Shown here in pieces: positions 1-7,007 of a stretch of 14,281 bases of DNA (positions are counted from its first letter, which is position 1; each line of letters begins with the position of its first letter). The translations under genes were made by a program, and so were the position numbers. The notes beneath the pieces are model-generated. The model was not told the DNA's origin and searched no databases. It saw nothing but the letters and a program-made list of their open reading frames with translations. Source of the DNA: Brachionus koreanus (lineage: Eukaryota > Rotifera > Eurotatoria > Ploima > Brachionidae); NCBI GenBank assembly GCA_016987375.1, contig PJRA01000005.1:2047251-2061531 (forward strand). The letters run 5' to 3'.

Positions 1-371
1 TTACCATCAAAATGAACCAAATAAGATTTCATCTGATTATTAGGCTGCTCATAGGACTCAGGTTCTCTTTCTGGAGTCATCCGGCAACTCGCAGTCATCA
101 AACTACTACTACTACTACTATTTTCATTATGTGTAGTAGAATTATTAAATTCAATTTTTTTAAGTTCATTGTTTGAAGTTTCTTGGTTTTTCTCAAATTC
201 AAGTGTAACTCCAGTCAAATTATGATTCATTTCATAGCGAATCATTTTTAAAAGCTTAGATTTTCCAATAGCATTTTTACTTGTAATTAAGGAAAATTTT
301 GGTATATTTTCCCATTTAAATTCTTTAAAATAATCTGGAATTAATTCAAACAATTCAGTATTTTTTGTCAT
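1..371 (-). CDS. Partial P-loop ATPase-like protein, 5' exon (runs off the left edge)
   Basis: The minus strand is open from an ATG at 371-369 to the window edge (123 codons), and an in-frame TAA (383-381) just upstream supports this start. Residues about 19-45 read KWENIPKFSLITSKNAIGKS followed by KLLKMI: a beta strand, a P-loop and a helix, as in AAA_15/AAA_21 or ABC-type ATPases. The Walker A loop is unusual because the first glycine of GxxxxGK[ST] is Ser (SKNAIGKS), while the core GKS is kept. A Ser/Asn-rich linker follows and includes a Ser6 run coded by six AGT triplets (102-119). The reading frame is still open at base 1, so Walker B and the C-terminus are outside the window. What is seen: an intact frame and a P-loop-like motif. 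What is inferred: the ATPase family. The substrate and pathway are unknown, and an uncatalogued transposon-borne ATPase is possible. Confidence 0.6.
   Translation of the reverse strand, partial: MTKNTELFELIPDYFKEFKWENIPKFSLITSKNAIGKSKLLKMIRYEMNHNLTGVTLEFEKNQETSNNELKKIEFNNSTTHNENSSSSSSLMTASCRMTPEREPESYEQPNNQMKSYLVHFDG
102..119 (-). repeat. Six-unit AGT trinucleotide repeat (poly-Ser)
   Basis: There are six perfect ACT triplets on the plus strand, which read as six AGT (Ser) codons in the minus-strand ATPase-like exon. A single codon repeated exactly suggests replication slippage in a flexible linker, so the length may vary between individuals. Confidence 0.9.
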
Positions 372-626
372 AATAAATTTTTATGCTTGTAAAATTATTT
401 TTAAACACAATCTAAAAAAAAATTATTAGACTTTAGAACTAGAATAAGAATGATAAAAATTAGATTAGAAACTTAGAATTTGCTTTACTTATCTTTTTTT
501 TACCGATTGCTTGACTATTTTCTCACAATCAAAAGATAATTCAAATTTTATTTAAAATTAACCTAAAAAATTTAAAAGTAATTGAAAGTTATAAAATGTG
601 GTATTTTAATTCATTAAAATCTGTGA

Positions 627-734
627 AAACTGAGCACATGTAACTACCGCATTGAGCGTGACGGAGTACAGATGGCCGTCCACGTGCAGCGATTGAAGAA
701 ATACACACCGCTGGAAAATGAAGATCAAAATTAA
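627..734 (+). pseudogene. Integrase C-terminal tail of the LTR element (fragment)
   Basis: The plus frame is open from just after a TGA (624-626) to TAA at 732-734. It contains NYRIERDG followed by VHVQRLKKYTP. The pattern of Y-x-I-x-x-x-G, a short spacer and V-H-V-x-R-L-K-x-Y is the end of the SH3-like C-terminal domain of Ty3/gypsy integrases, which binds DNA and helps assemble the intasome. Only about 35 residues remain. The zinc-binding N-terminus and the DDE catalytic core are absent because the homology starts where the AT-rich flank ends. No product is expected. Confidence 0.75.
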
Positions 735-933
735 ATAATTTAATGTAGGGGTTGAAAATGATGAATGGATACGGGATTACAAACGATTTTCATGATTATA
801 GATTATAGATTATTTTTCCATTTTTGTTGTTTGTTTTACTGTTAATTTAAAATTTTTTTATTTATTTCCAAAGTTGTATCAACAAATTTTTGAGGTATTT
901 AAGTTGAAAAAAATTATTTTTTGGGCGTTTCAG

Positions 934-1210
934 ATTAGAAAAAAGAAACGGTGAGAGGACCTAAATTATCACGTACGTCCTGATTTTCAGGTTGGTTACC
1001 GGAAAGCCGTTGGTAGTGGGACCTTGTCTCAGCTTCAGCTAGCACCTGGAGACAAACCCACAGAGAGACCAACGACGGTGGTGACATCCAGTAATGAAAC
1101 CGTAGGAGACATACCTCGTAGAACCGGGTACGATGAGATAGTACCATAAGGGTATTATTTGTCAGCATTGTACCCAAGCGATGGGAATATCGCTTCTCAT
1201 CCAGAGGGCC
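934..1210 (+). pseudogene. Broken unidentified reading frame between integrase and 3' LTR
   Basis: In the plus frame starting at 934 the sequence stays open over long stretches with balanced amino-acid use. It is interrupted by TGA (952-954) and TAA near 1147, and ends at a TAG inside the LTR start. Readable parts include HVRPDFQVGYRKAVG and GYYLSALYPSDGNIASHPEG. A possible splice acceptor (ttt-cag, ending at 933) lies just upstream, after about 200 bp of AT-rich, apparently non-coding sequence. It sits where some LTR elements carry a pol extension or a third ORF, but I see no signal peptide, membrane anchor or motif that identifies it. The antisense frame across 935-1177 is probably a shadow. 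Confidence 0.4.
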
Positions 1211-1415
1211 TGTTGTAGCGCGCCTAATGAATTTTTCTAATTAGCGCAAAGTAGTAATCAAATAGAATATAAATGAGAATAAGAAAAAGCTAATAAAGAG
1301 AGAGTGTAACTTGTGCTAGTTTAATAAAGAAAATTCAATGACTTTATCTTTTATTCAATCATATTTTGTATTAACCAATGTAAACCAAACGTGTAACACC
1401 AACCACCCGGCAACA
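1211..1415 (+). repeat. LTR (3' copy) of the gypsy-like element
   Basis: The repeat begins TGTTGTAGCG directly after a short purine-rich tract (cagagggcc, 1202-1210) that could be the polypurine tract. The most likely end is CAACA at 1411-1415, giving TGTTG/CAACA inverted termini and matching the drop in GC content. A shorter end at 1398 (TGTAACA) is also compatible. Inside are TATAAA (1268-1273) and two AATAAA signals (1292-1297, 1323-1328), in the order promoter then poly(A) site, as in a U3-R-U5 layout. With only one copy in the window the exact borders cannot be confirmed by comparison. Confidence 0.65.
1268..1273 (+). promoter_or_regulatory. TATA box of the LTR
   Basis: TATAAA lies 57 bp into the LTR, upstream of two AATAAA poly(A) signals. 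It is in the right place for an LTR promoter. In AT-rich DNA such a hexamer is weak evidence by itself; position in the LTR is the support. Confidence 0.4.
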
Positions 1416-2093
1416 ATTAGTTATTGATTTTTTTAAAATTAAAATAAAAATAACAAAATTTTGAAGGCAAAAATTTATCAAGGCAAGTGAAAATCTAAAT
1501 CAATCGAACACCAGTGCAAAAGAAAAAAGACCAAATTTGATCCTTAATTTATACTAAAGTCTTTTTGAGGATACCTTGCGTCAACTTAATAAAATTCGGA
1601 TTTATTGGAAAATCCGCAAAATAAACTAATTTAATTTTGCTATCTAAATATCTTATGAAATAAACCAGTTATGATTTATTTTAATTTTGGCTCAATTTTT
1701 AGACATCATCCGTTACGCTAATGAATTTTTTAATTCTAAAAGTCATTCAAAAAGTTGAAAATTAATGAAATATAATAAAAAATCTATCTTCGAATGGTTT
1801 TGTAAAGAAAAGATTATAACATAACGCAGAATTATCTAGAACGAAATGAAATTTTTTATTTAATAAATATATACTTTTAAAGTCATTCTATATTGAAATA
1901 AAAATTAACTAAATGAAAAATAAATTTTTTTTAATCTATTCCCTAATTTTTATACATTTAGAACACATAATTTTTACTTCTCTTTTTTTTTACCTTTTGC
2001 CAAGACTAAATTTATAAAAAATTTTAATTTATTTTTCCTGATTTAAAGCTGTATAAATATTTTTAAATTATTGATTTTTTTTAATTTGAACAA
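1416..2093. other. AT-rich gene-free stretch
   Basis: No reading frame, RNA gene or long repeat is supported here. The only local structure noticed is a 7 bp stem (CGGATTT 1597-1603 with AAATCCG 1610-1616). The rest is A/T homopolymer-rich sequence. Confidence 0.6.
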
Positions 2094-2204
2094 TTAATAA
2101 TTTGCGTCTTTTGAAATTTCAGTCCAATCAAGAAATTCAAGCATTTCTTCGTCAATTTTATCGATAAAACTATTTATTGTTTGGACTGATGCTCCTTTAG
2201 TTTG
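2094..2204 (-). pseudogene. C-terminal coding fragment of unknown protein
   Basis: The minus strand has 36 codons ending at TAA (2096-2094). They read protein-like: QTKGASVQTINSFIDKIDEE, then MLEFLDWTEISKDANY. Amino-acid use is balanced and acidic/amphipathic, unlike the Lys/Asn/Ile/Phe noise of neighbouring frames. An in-frame TAA at 2207-2205 closes it upstream, and the sequence before that is plain AT-rich DNA with a possible acceptor (AAATAG, about 2222). It could be a last exon of a lost or neighbouring minus-strand gene, or a transposon fragment. I do not recognise the family. Confidence 0.35.
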
Positions 2205-2341
2205 TTAAATATCAAGGTATTCTATTTAAAAAATGATTATTGATAAATTTAAATTTCAAAAAAAAAATCAAAAACAATTAAATAATTAAAATTAAATAAA
2301 TAAAAAATGATTAAAAAATTTTAAATGACCCAGTCAACTAA

Positions 2342-2539
2342 ATTTTAAAAACTTTTATTGTTTCTTTAAAAACTCACTTTGAAAATCTAAGTAAAATTAA
2401 AGGATTTTTAGAGATAAAAAGTTCAATGAAAAAATTATAAAATCTTCATGCTCTTGCTTTATTTTACTTATATAATCAAAATTGTTTAACTGATAAGTTT
2501 GCTAATTCTAGTTCCAAAGCTATTGAAGAATATCTATGA
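2342..2539 (+). pseudogene. Degenerate reading frame of unknown origin
   Basis: One plus frame is open from 2342 to a TAA at 2438-2440 and again to TGA at 2537-2539. The second half reads HALALFYLYNQNCLTDKFAN and then SSSKAIEEYL; the first half contains FENLSKIKGFLEIKSSMKKL. With roughly 80% A+T, two adjacent protein-like open stretches in the same frame separated by a single stop suggest a decayed coding sequence. No domain was recognised and there is no start codon context. A transposon origin is likely given the neighbours, but this is not shown. Confidence 0.35.
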
Positions 2540-2586
2540 AACAAAGTAAATAATAAAACTTGACTTAACATTCAGAAAAAGTACAA

Positions 2587-3284
2587 AAAAAAAATATTAA
2601 TATTATTAAAATAAATTTTTGTGGTAAAGTCAAAAGAAAGCACTAAAAATAGTTTTTTAAGTTTTATTTTTATTTAGAAATCCAAAGATTAAATAATGGT
2701 AAAATTAAAAAAAAACACTAATAAAAACTGATTAAGTTTTATATTTATTTAGATTGCAATACGAGTAATTTAAAATAAACAATGCAATGTGATTTTAGGA
2801 AAAAAAACAAAAACAAAACTTTTAAAAGGAAATATCTTTTTTACCGTGACTCTGAAACTTGTTCTGAAAATTGTATCAACTAATGCAAAGTTTTTATCAC
2901 GCAAAACTTGATCTCAAAAAACTCTGCAATTTAATTTTGATAATTTCTAAATGAATATGATGTTTTGCGGAAGTGCAAAGATTTTGTTTTTAACAGATTT
3001 ATAGGAAACAGACTATGTATCGGCAAATTTTATTTGCTAAACAAGTTTTAGTGTCAAAGTAAAAAAAATATTTTGATTTAAAAATTTTGTTTTTGTTTTT
3101 TTTCCTAAAATCACATTTCCCAAAAAGGCTAATAGCAATTTTCAAGTTTTTTGATTAAAAAAGGGATAAATAATTTAGAAAAAAGTAATTTTTTTATAAA
3201 AGCGATTGATTATTTAAATACTTTAATTTTTATTTTTTAAAAGGTGTTGATACATGTAATTTTAATAATATTAATATTTTTTTT
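2587..3284. repeat. Outer AT-only inverted repeat (26 bp arms)
   Basis: Bases 2587-2612 and 3259-3284 are exact reverse complements: eight A followed by TATTAATATTATTAAAAT, against its complement. The arms enclose the palindromic element at 2786-3117. Because the arms are pure A/T and low in complexity, they may be coincidental. No target duplication was found outside them. Confidence 0.4.
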
Positions 3285-3406
3285 AAGTATTAAAATATTT
3301 TTATTAATCAAAGCTATCAAAGATTAAATAATGGTAAAATTAAAAAATAAACATAATTAAAATTTTCAAATTTTTTTAATTAAAAAAGGAATAAATAACT
3401 TAGAAA
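2683..3406. repeat. Direct repeat pair flanking a palindromic insertion
   Basis: A 30 bp stretch is repeated exactly at 2683-2712 and 3318-3347 (CAAAGATTAAATAATGGTAA and ten more bases). A second pair, 3139-3181 and 3363-3406, matches by eye at roughly 85% (TTTTCAA..., GGGATAAATAA versus GGAATAAATAA). In the second set the two units are only 15 bp apart. In the first set the 332 bp palindrome lies between them. This looks like a local duplication in which one copy later received the palindromic element. Confidence 0.5.
2786..3117. mobile_element. 332 bp palindromic (foldback-like) repeat element
   Basis: The two ends, 2786-2818 and 3085-3117, are perfect 33 bp inverted repeats (AATGTGATTTTAGG, then A8-C-A5-C-A4). 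The halves continue to match imperfectly toward the centre near 2950: AACAAGTTTCAGAGTCA on the minus side resembles AACAAGTTTTAGTGTCAAAG on the plus side. Single strands would fold into a long hairpin. The left half also resembles 5113-5200 (shared GTATCAACT, TATCAC, AAAAAACTCTGCAA), the start region of the pogo-like pseudogene. It is therefore probably a non-autonomous or terminal derivative of that family. No intact ORF is present. Confidence 0.55.
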
Positions 3407-4467
3407 CCAGTATTTAAGTATGTTATTTCCTTAATATTTTTATTCAAATTGTTTATTAAATTTTTTTCAACTGTTTTGTATTTGAAAAATTTCGAACCTT
3501 TAATTGTTGAAAAATGATATCAGATAATTTTTTCATGAATCATTTTATCTGAAAAAAAGCTCGCTTATTGAAAAAATAGTAAAACTCATTGAGAGAATGA
3601 TAAGATGAAACAAATGCTCAAATTTTAATTATATTTATTTATTATTAAAAAGATTAATTTAATATTTCTAAAATTTAAAAAATTTAAATTATAGTTAATC
3701 TAAATTTTTAAAATTTCTAAAAATTTCTAATAAATTTTTAAAACTATCAGAATTTTAAATTTTTGTTTGTATTGGATTTTAGTTAATTAAAAATAAAGCA
3801 ATTGCTAAGGATAACTACTATTTATTTGATTATAATATTAGACTATAATCAGACAAAATCTGTCAAGCGTTGATTTAGATTAACCTTAACTGAAGATTTT
3901 GATTACCCAAGGAATTGATAAAATGGAAACAAGTAAATTTTTAAAAGATATTTCAAAAAAATTAATCTTACCTTAAATTTTTAAAATTTGTCTAAAAGTA
4001 TTTGTTTTTCAAACAATTAAATCTTTATTAAATTAAATCTTTTATTTTATTTTTAAAGAAACTAATTTAATGGAATCGAGTAAGTGTAATGGCTTTTTTT
4101 AGATAATAAATGTAATTTTTTGTTAATTTTTGTTGAAGGAATTATTTTGTCTTTGAATCAAGGTTGGCAAATTTTTAATAAATATTTATTATTTCGTTCG
4201 AAATTTTACTTTTTTAAGGATCACCAGCAAGCTTTGTCAATTTTTCTCCATTTTTGTTTCACAGTTTTCCAAATCGAAACAATTCACTAAGATAAACTGA
4301 ATATAAATGTTTAATATTTGTCTATGAATAAATATTTCCATTTATTTTAATTTTTAAATAATTAAATATTTTTCGAGTTTATATCCCTGATAGAAGTAGT
4401 AATTGTTTATATATGTAGCATAAAATATAAAATATATTGTTACCGTAAACCTTTGCCCAGCATACTA
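3407..4467. other. AT-rich gene-free stretch
   Basis: No supported gene or RNA. A short hairpin (TCAGATAA at 3520-3527 with TTATCTGA at 3545-3552) and scattered A/T homopolymers are all I see. Confidence 0.6.
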
Positions 4468-4482
4468 GGAATAAACTTGAAA

Positions 4483-4566
4483 TTTAACCGGAATTCTATA
4501 TGGATTAGTTCCCATCGAAACCATGTTAAAGTATTTTTTTTGAATTTTTTGAGAATTCCGGTTAAA
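4483..4566. repeat. 15 bp perfect inverted repeat (hairpin)
   Basis: TTTAACCGGAATTCT at 4483-4497 is exactly complementary to AGAATTCCGGTTAAA at 4552-4566, with a 54 nt loop. The arm contains CCGG and GAATTC, unusual in this AT-rich context, so chance is unlikely. The sequence just outside the left arm (GGAATAAACTTGAAATTT, from 4469) resembles the arm at 4821-4850 (GGAATAAACGTCAGAAATTT). This suggests membership of the same repeat family as the structure downstream. Confidence 0.55.
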
Positions 4567-4615
4567 ATTAAGAATTGTTCTATTAATAAAAGCTAAATTT
4601 AACTAATGTTCTAAT

Positions 4616-4850
4616 AAATTTCTGACGTTTATTCCAGAATTAAAAAAAAAAAATTAAAAAAATGTAGGATTAAATTCGAATTCGTTTATAAGTCAAAATT
4701 AAGGATTATTCCAATTTTTGAGTCTATTCTATGTGTAAAAAATGAAAAAAATTTTCAAAACTCCGTTAAGCATCTTAAGTTTGATACTTTTTCTTGAACA
4801 AAATATTGCACACTTTTACTTTTTAATTCTGGAATAAACGTCAGAAATTT
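4616..4850. repeat. 30 bp perfect inverted repeat, one arm inside the transposase pseudogene
   Basis: 4616-4645 and 4821-4850 are exact reverse complements (AAATTTCTGACGTTTATTCC and ten more bases), separated by 175 bp. The right arm, read on the minus strand, is coding in the pogo-like pseudogene (KFLTFIPEL). The left arm is an inverted copy with no matching coding sequence around it. The arrangement looks like an inverted partial duplication of the transposon, or MITE-like ends captured next to it. Confidence 0.6.
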
Positions 4851-5274
4851 GCTTCTTTTGTAAGTAGTATCAGCAATCTCGTTTTTCTGTTTCACCCAAT
4901 TACTAATTATTCTAGGTTAAATGTTAAATACACGACCTGCTTCACTTTGTTTGTAGATATATTACCGTTTGATTATTACCGTTAGTTTGTAGATATTCTA
5001 ATACTTCTTGTTTTGTATCGAGATAGTAAATAGTCCTTTTTTTGATACGGTTTTTATTTGAAACACCATCTTTTCTTTGAGCTATCTCAGGTGTAGTGTC
5101 TTCATTACTCAAAAGTCTAAAAACAGTCCTGCAAAATGTATCAACTGATACATGGATTGTATCACCCAAATTTAGTCTGTGAAAAAACTCTGCAAGTGTG
5201 CAAAACAGTAAATGTATTAGAAAATTATTAAAATTAAATTGCAATCTTTGTATCAGCTGAAACATTTTGCACAA
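4755..5274 (-). pseudogene. Broken pogo/Tigger-like transposase, N-terminal HTH part
   Basis: Minus-strand pieces in order: KKRTIYYLDTKQEVLEYLQT-NGNN, then after a frame change EAGRVFNI, a TAA, PRIISNWVKQKNEIADTTYK, then RSKFLTFIPELKSKSVQYFV and a TGA at 4757-4755. This order matches the Psq/CENP-B-type helix-turn-helix of pogo/Tigger DDE transposases: a basic KKR-x-Y start, K-x-E-V helix, GNN turn and W-V-K-Q-K recognition helix. It is followed by a PELxxxxxxF-V segment, the start of the second DNA-binding helix bundle. At least one frameshift and one internal stop break the frame. The DDE catalytic domain is not found downstream. The open region before KKR (5113-5274) overlaps a palindromic repeat and may be non-coding terminal sequence rather than protein. 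Confidence 0.7.
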
Positions 5275-5275
5275 A
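5117..5275. repeat. Palindromic terminal region of the pogo-like element
   Basis: The plus-strand TGCAAAATGTATCAACTGATACA (from 5130) closely matches the complement of the other side, TGCAAAATGTTTCAGCTGATACA (5273 downwards). The halves fold about a centre near 5205. The left half also resembles the left half of the palindrome at 2786-3117. Here it lies immediately before the HTH coding part and stops at the LINE fragment, so it is probably the end of the transposon. Confidence 0.5.
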
Positions 5276-5397
5276 ATTATTGTTTTTAGAATAAATCATT
5301 GAACAAGACCATTAAACTGATATCTTCATTTTCCACTTGCAAAGCCGTTCTTCCAATTCACCTAGGTATTTATTCATCTTGCTTTCTATATTTCCAT
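5275..5397 (-). pseudogene. LINE reverse transcriptase fragment (post-YADD region)
   Basis: Minus-strand reading gives GNIESKMNKYLGELEERLCK, then WKMKISV, a TAA, and WSCSMIYSKNNN. The pattern N-x-Y-L-x-x-L-E-x-x-L-x-K-W-K-M-K-I followed by a hydrophobic-Ser-Lys-Asn stretch is the thumb-proximal segment that follows the catalytic YADD box in jockey/CR1-type non-LTR retrotransposons. About 40 residues remain. The fragment ends where the palindromic region of the pogo-like element begins, so that element may have inserted into, or recombined next to, this LINE. It is a different segment from the LINE at the right end of the window. Confidence 0.6.
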
Positions 5398-7007
5398 AAA
5401 AGAAAAATTGTTAAAAACATTAGTAAAGAGAAGAGATTTATTTATTTGATTAAAGTTTAAGTCCCATGGACAAATTGAGATGAGAATAATGGACAGTTAA
5501 ATATCCATTTTACAATTAAGTAAAAAATTCAGTTTGTTTTATACAAAAAAATGATTAAGATTATTCAATATACAATATTCTATTAAATAAAAATGGTATT
5601 TTATCGAGTCGGTTAGTCCATAGTTGCTACATTCGATGCCAAGTTTTTTCATGATTTGATTTCAAAAATTAAGAAATAGTATTTCTTTTAATAGTAATTT
5701 TTGAAAGAATATTATGAGAATTTTAAGGTTTTAATCCTAAAAATTTTTCATTTATAAATAATGAGATTACATTTATTAAACATTAATGAAGAAATCACTT
5801 TTAGCTTGACTGAGTTGTATTGGGCTTATCATCAAAAAAAGTGAACATTTTCATGACAGGTTTGGTTTTAAATTTGAGATTTAATTTAAAAATCTAATAA
5901 TAAACAAATTTTGAAAAAAATAGAAGATTTTTTTTTTAAATATCAAAAGTTTGAAATTATAATTTTCATTCAAACTTTTCTTAAAAAATATCAAGCTATC
6001 ATTTAATATAATTTCTAAAAATTTATCCTTTTAACCCTTTATCATGAAGCTTCATGTAAAAAAATACTATTCACTAAATTTAAGAAATAAAAATCAATTT
6101 TAATTTTAAAGGGAAAATTGATCATTGTAATATGTTACATTATTTTTTGAGCAGTCATTTTTTTTCCTCTATGATCTATTGAAATATTTTTCCAACTATT
6201 TTTTTTAAAGTTTAAGTAATTGTAAATTTAGTTAAAAAATAATCAATTTACTAGATGTTTTTCTATAAAAATATTCTATTAAATGAAACACAGTTTGCTT
6301 CATCATTTACAGAAAAATAAATAATCGAAAATCCATTTTTTTATTTAAAATTAAAAGTAAACATATAACCAAAAAGCTTATCATTTAACTGTTTACATTT
6401 GAATTATTTGAAAAAAATGATGACTAATGATGAGTCAAATCACCATGGTTACACAAAAAATTATTCAACTCAATTTTAGAATCGTAATTCCTTGATTGAA
6501 AATGAAAATTCTTTCTTTATCGGGAATATTCTACAAAAATTCAAATAAATCTCTATAAATATTGGTGTTAATCTTGTTTTTTTAATAAAAGACAAATATT
6601 TTGCTCTTTCCTATCACAGAATATTTTAAATTTTGTTTCAAACAATGAATTTATTTTGTTATCTAAAGAAAAAATCAATAAACTGAATACAAAATGTTCT
6701 TTAGCCGTTCTATATATAGTGAGCTTTTACACTGGTTATTTAAATCAATAATGTTAATTTTATGCTAATACAAATATCATATTTTATTTTTATTTAAATT
6801 TTTTCAAAAAACGTAATTTAAAATAGCTCCCAAACTTGAACCAGTCAGTCAATTACAAATCTTCATACAAGTATCTCTTCTTAAATATTATAATTAAGCG
6901 AAAAAATTCTATCTAAATTGCGTAATCTCTCTATTTATCTAATTGTAGATTTTTGTATTTCAACTAGTTTTGTAAAAAAAAATTGTATTTACTAATTTAC
7001 TTTCAAC
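5398..7007. other. Gene-poor interval upstream of TCP11L1
   Basis: Mostly AT-rich without supported genes. A 37-codon minus ORF (5652-5539) starts MKKLGIECSNYGLTDSIKYH and looks somewhat protein-like, but nothing supports it further. A perfect 14 bp palindrome CATGAAGCTTCATG lies at 6043-6056. A 20-codon plus ORF at 6417 is not credible as a gene. The last few hundred bases should hold the TCP11L1 promoter and 5' UTR. Confidence 0.5.
6710..6719 (+). promoter_or_regulatory. Possible TATA element upstream of TCP11L1
   Basis: CTATATATAG, preceded by a GC-richer TTAGCCGTT, lies about 290 bp before the TCP11L1 ATG. It is a reasonable core-promoter candidate, but TA-rich strings are common here and no transcript data are available. 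Confidence 0.25.

Larger units (their letters stand above)
627..1415 (+). mobile_element. 3' remnant of a Ty3/gypsy-like LTR retrotransposon
   Basis: Three adjacent parts in the expected order define the element: an integrase C-terminal tail (627-734), a broken reading frame (934-1210), and a terminal repeat (1211 to about 1415). The segment is clearly GC-richer than the surrounding AT-rich DNA, and both edges coincide with abrupt composition changes. Everything upstream of the integrase tail (gag, protease, RT, RNase H and the integrase core) is missing, and no matching 5' LTR was seen in the window. It is a 5'-truncated or rearranged old copy and cannot move on its own. The Ty3/gypsy assignment rests on the integrase tail motif and the TGTTG...CAACA LTR ends. 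Confidence 0.75.

Noticed and set aside
935..1177. Minus-strand 80-codon ORF over the LTR element
   Set aside because: It lies antisense to a protein-like plus-strand frame inside the LTR element and has no recognisable motif; most likely a shadow of the GC-richer segment.
1391..1398. LTR end at TGTAACA (1398) instead of 1415
   Set aside because: It forms acceptable inverted termini, but the GC-rich sequence continues to CAACA at 1415, where the host-like AT-rich DNA begins. Kept only as an alternative.
6043..6056. Perfect 14 bp palindrome CATGAAGCTTCATG
   Set aside because: Exact but short and isolated; nothing nearby gives it a role.
6417..6479. 20-codon plus ORF beginning MMTNDESNHHG
   Set aside because: Too short, with no splice or conservation evidence.
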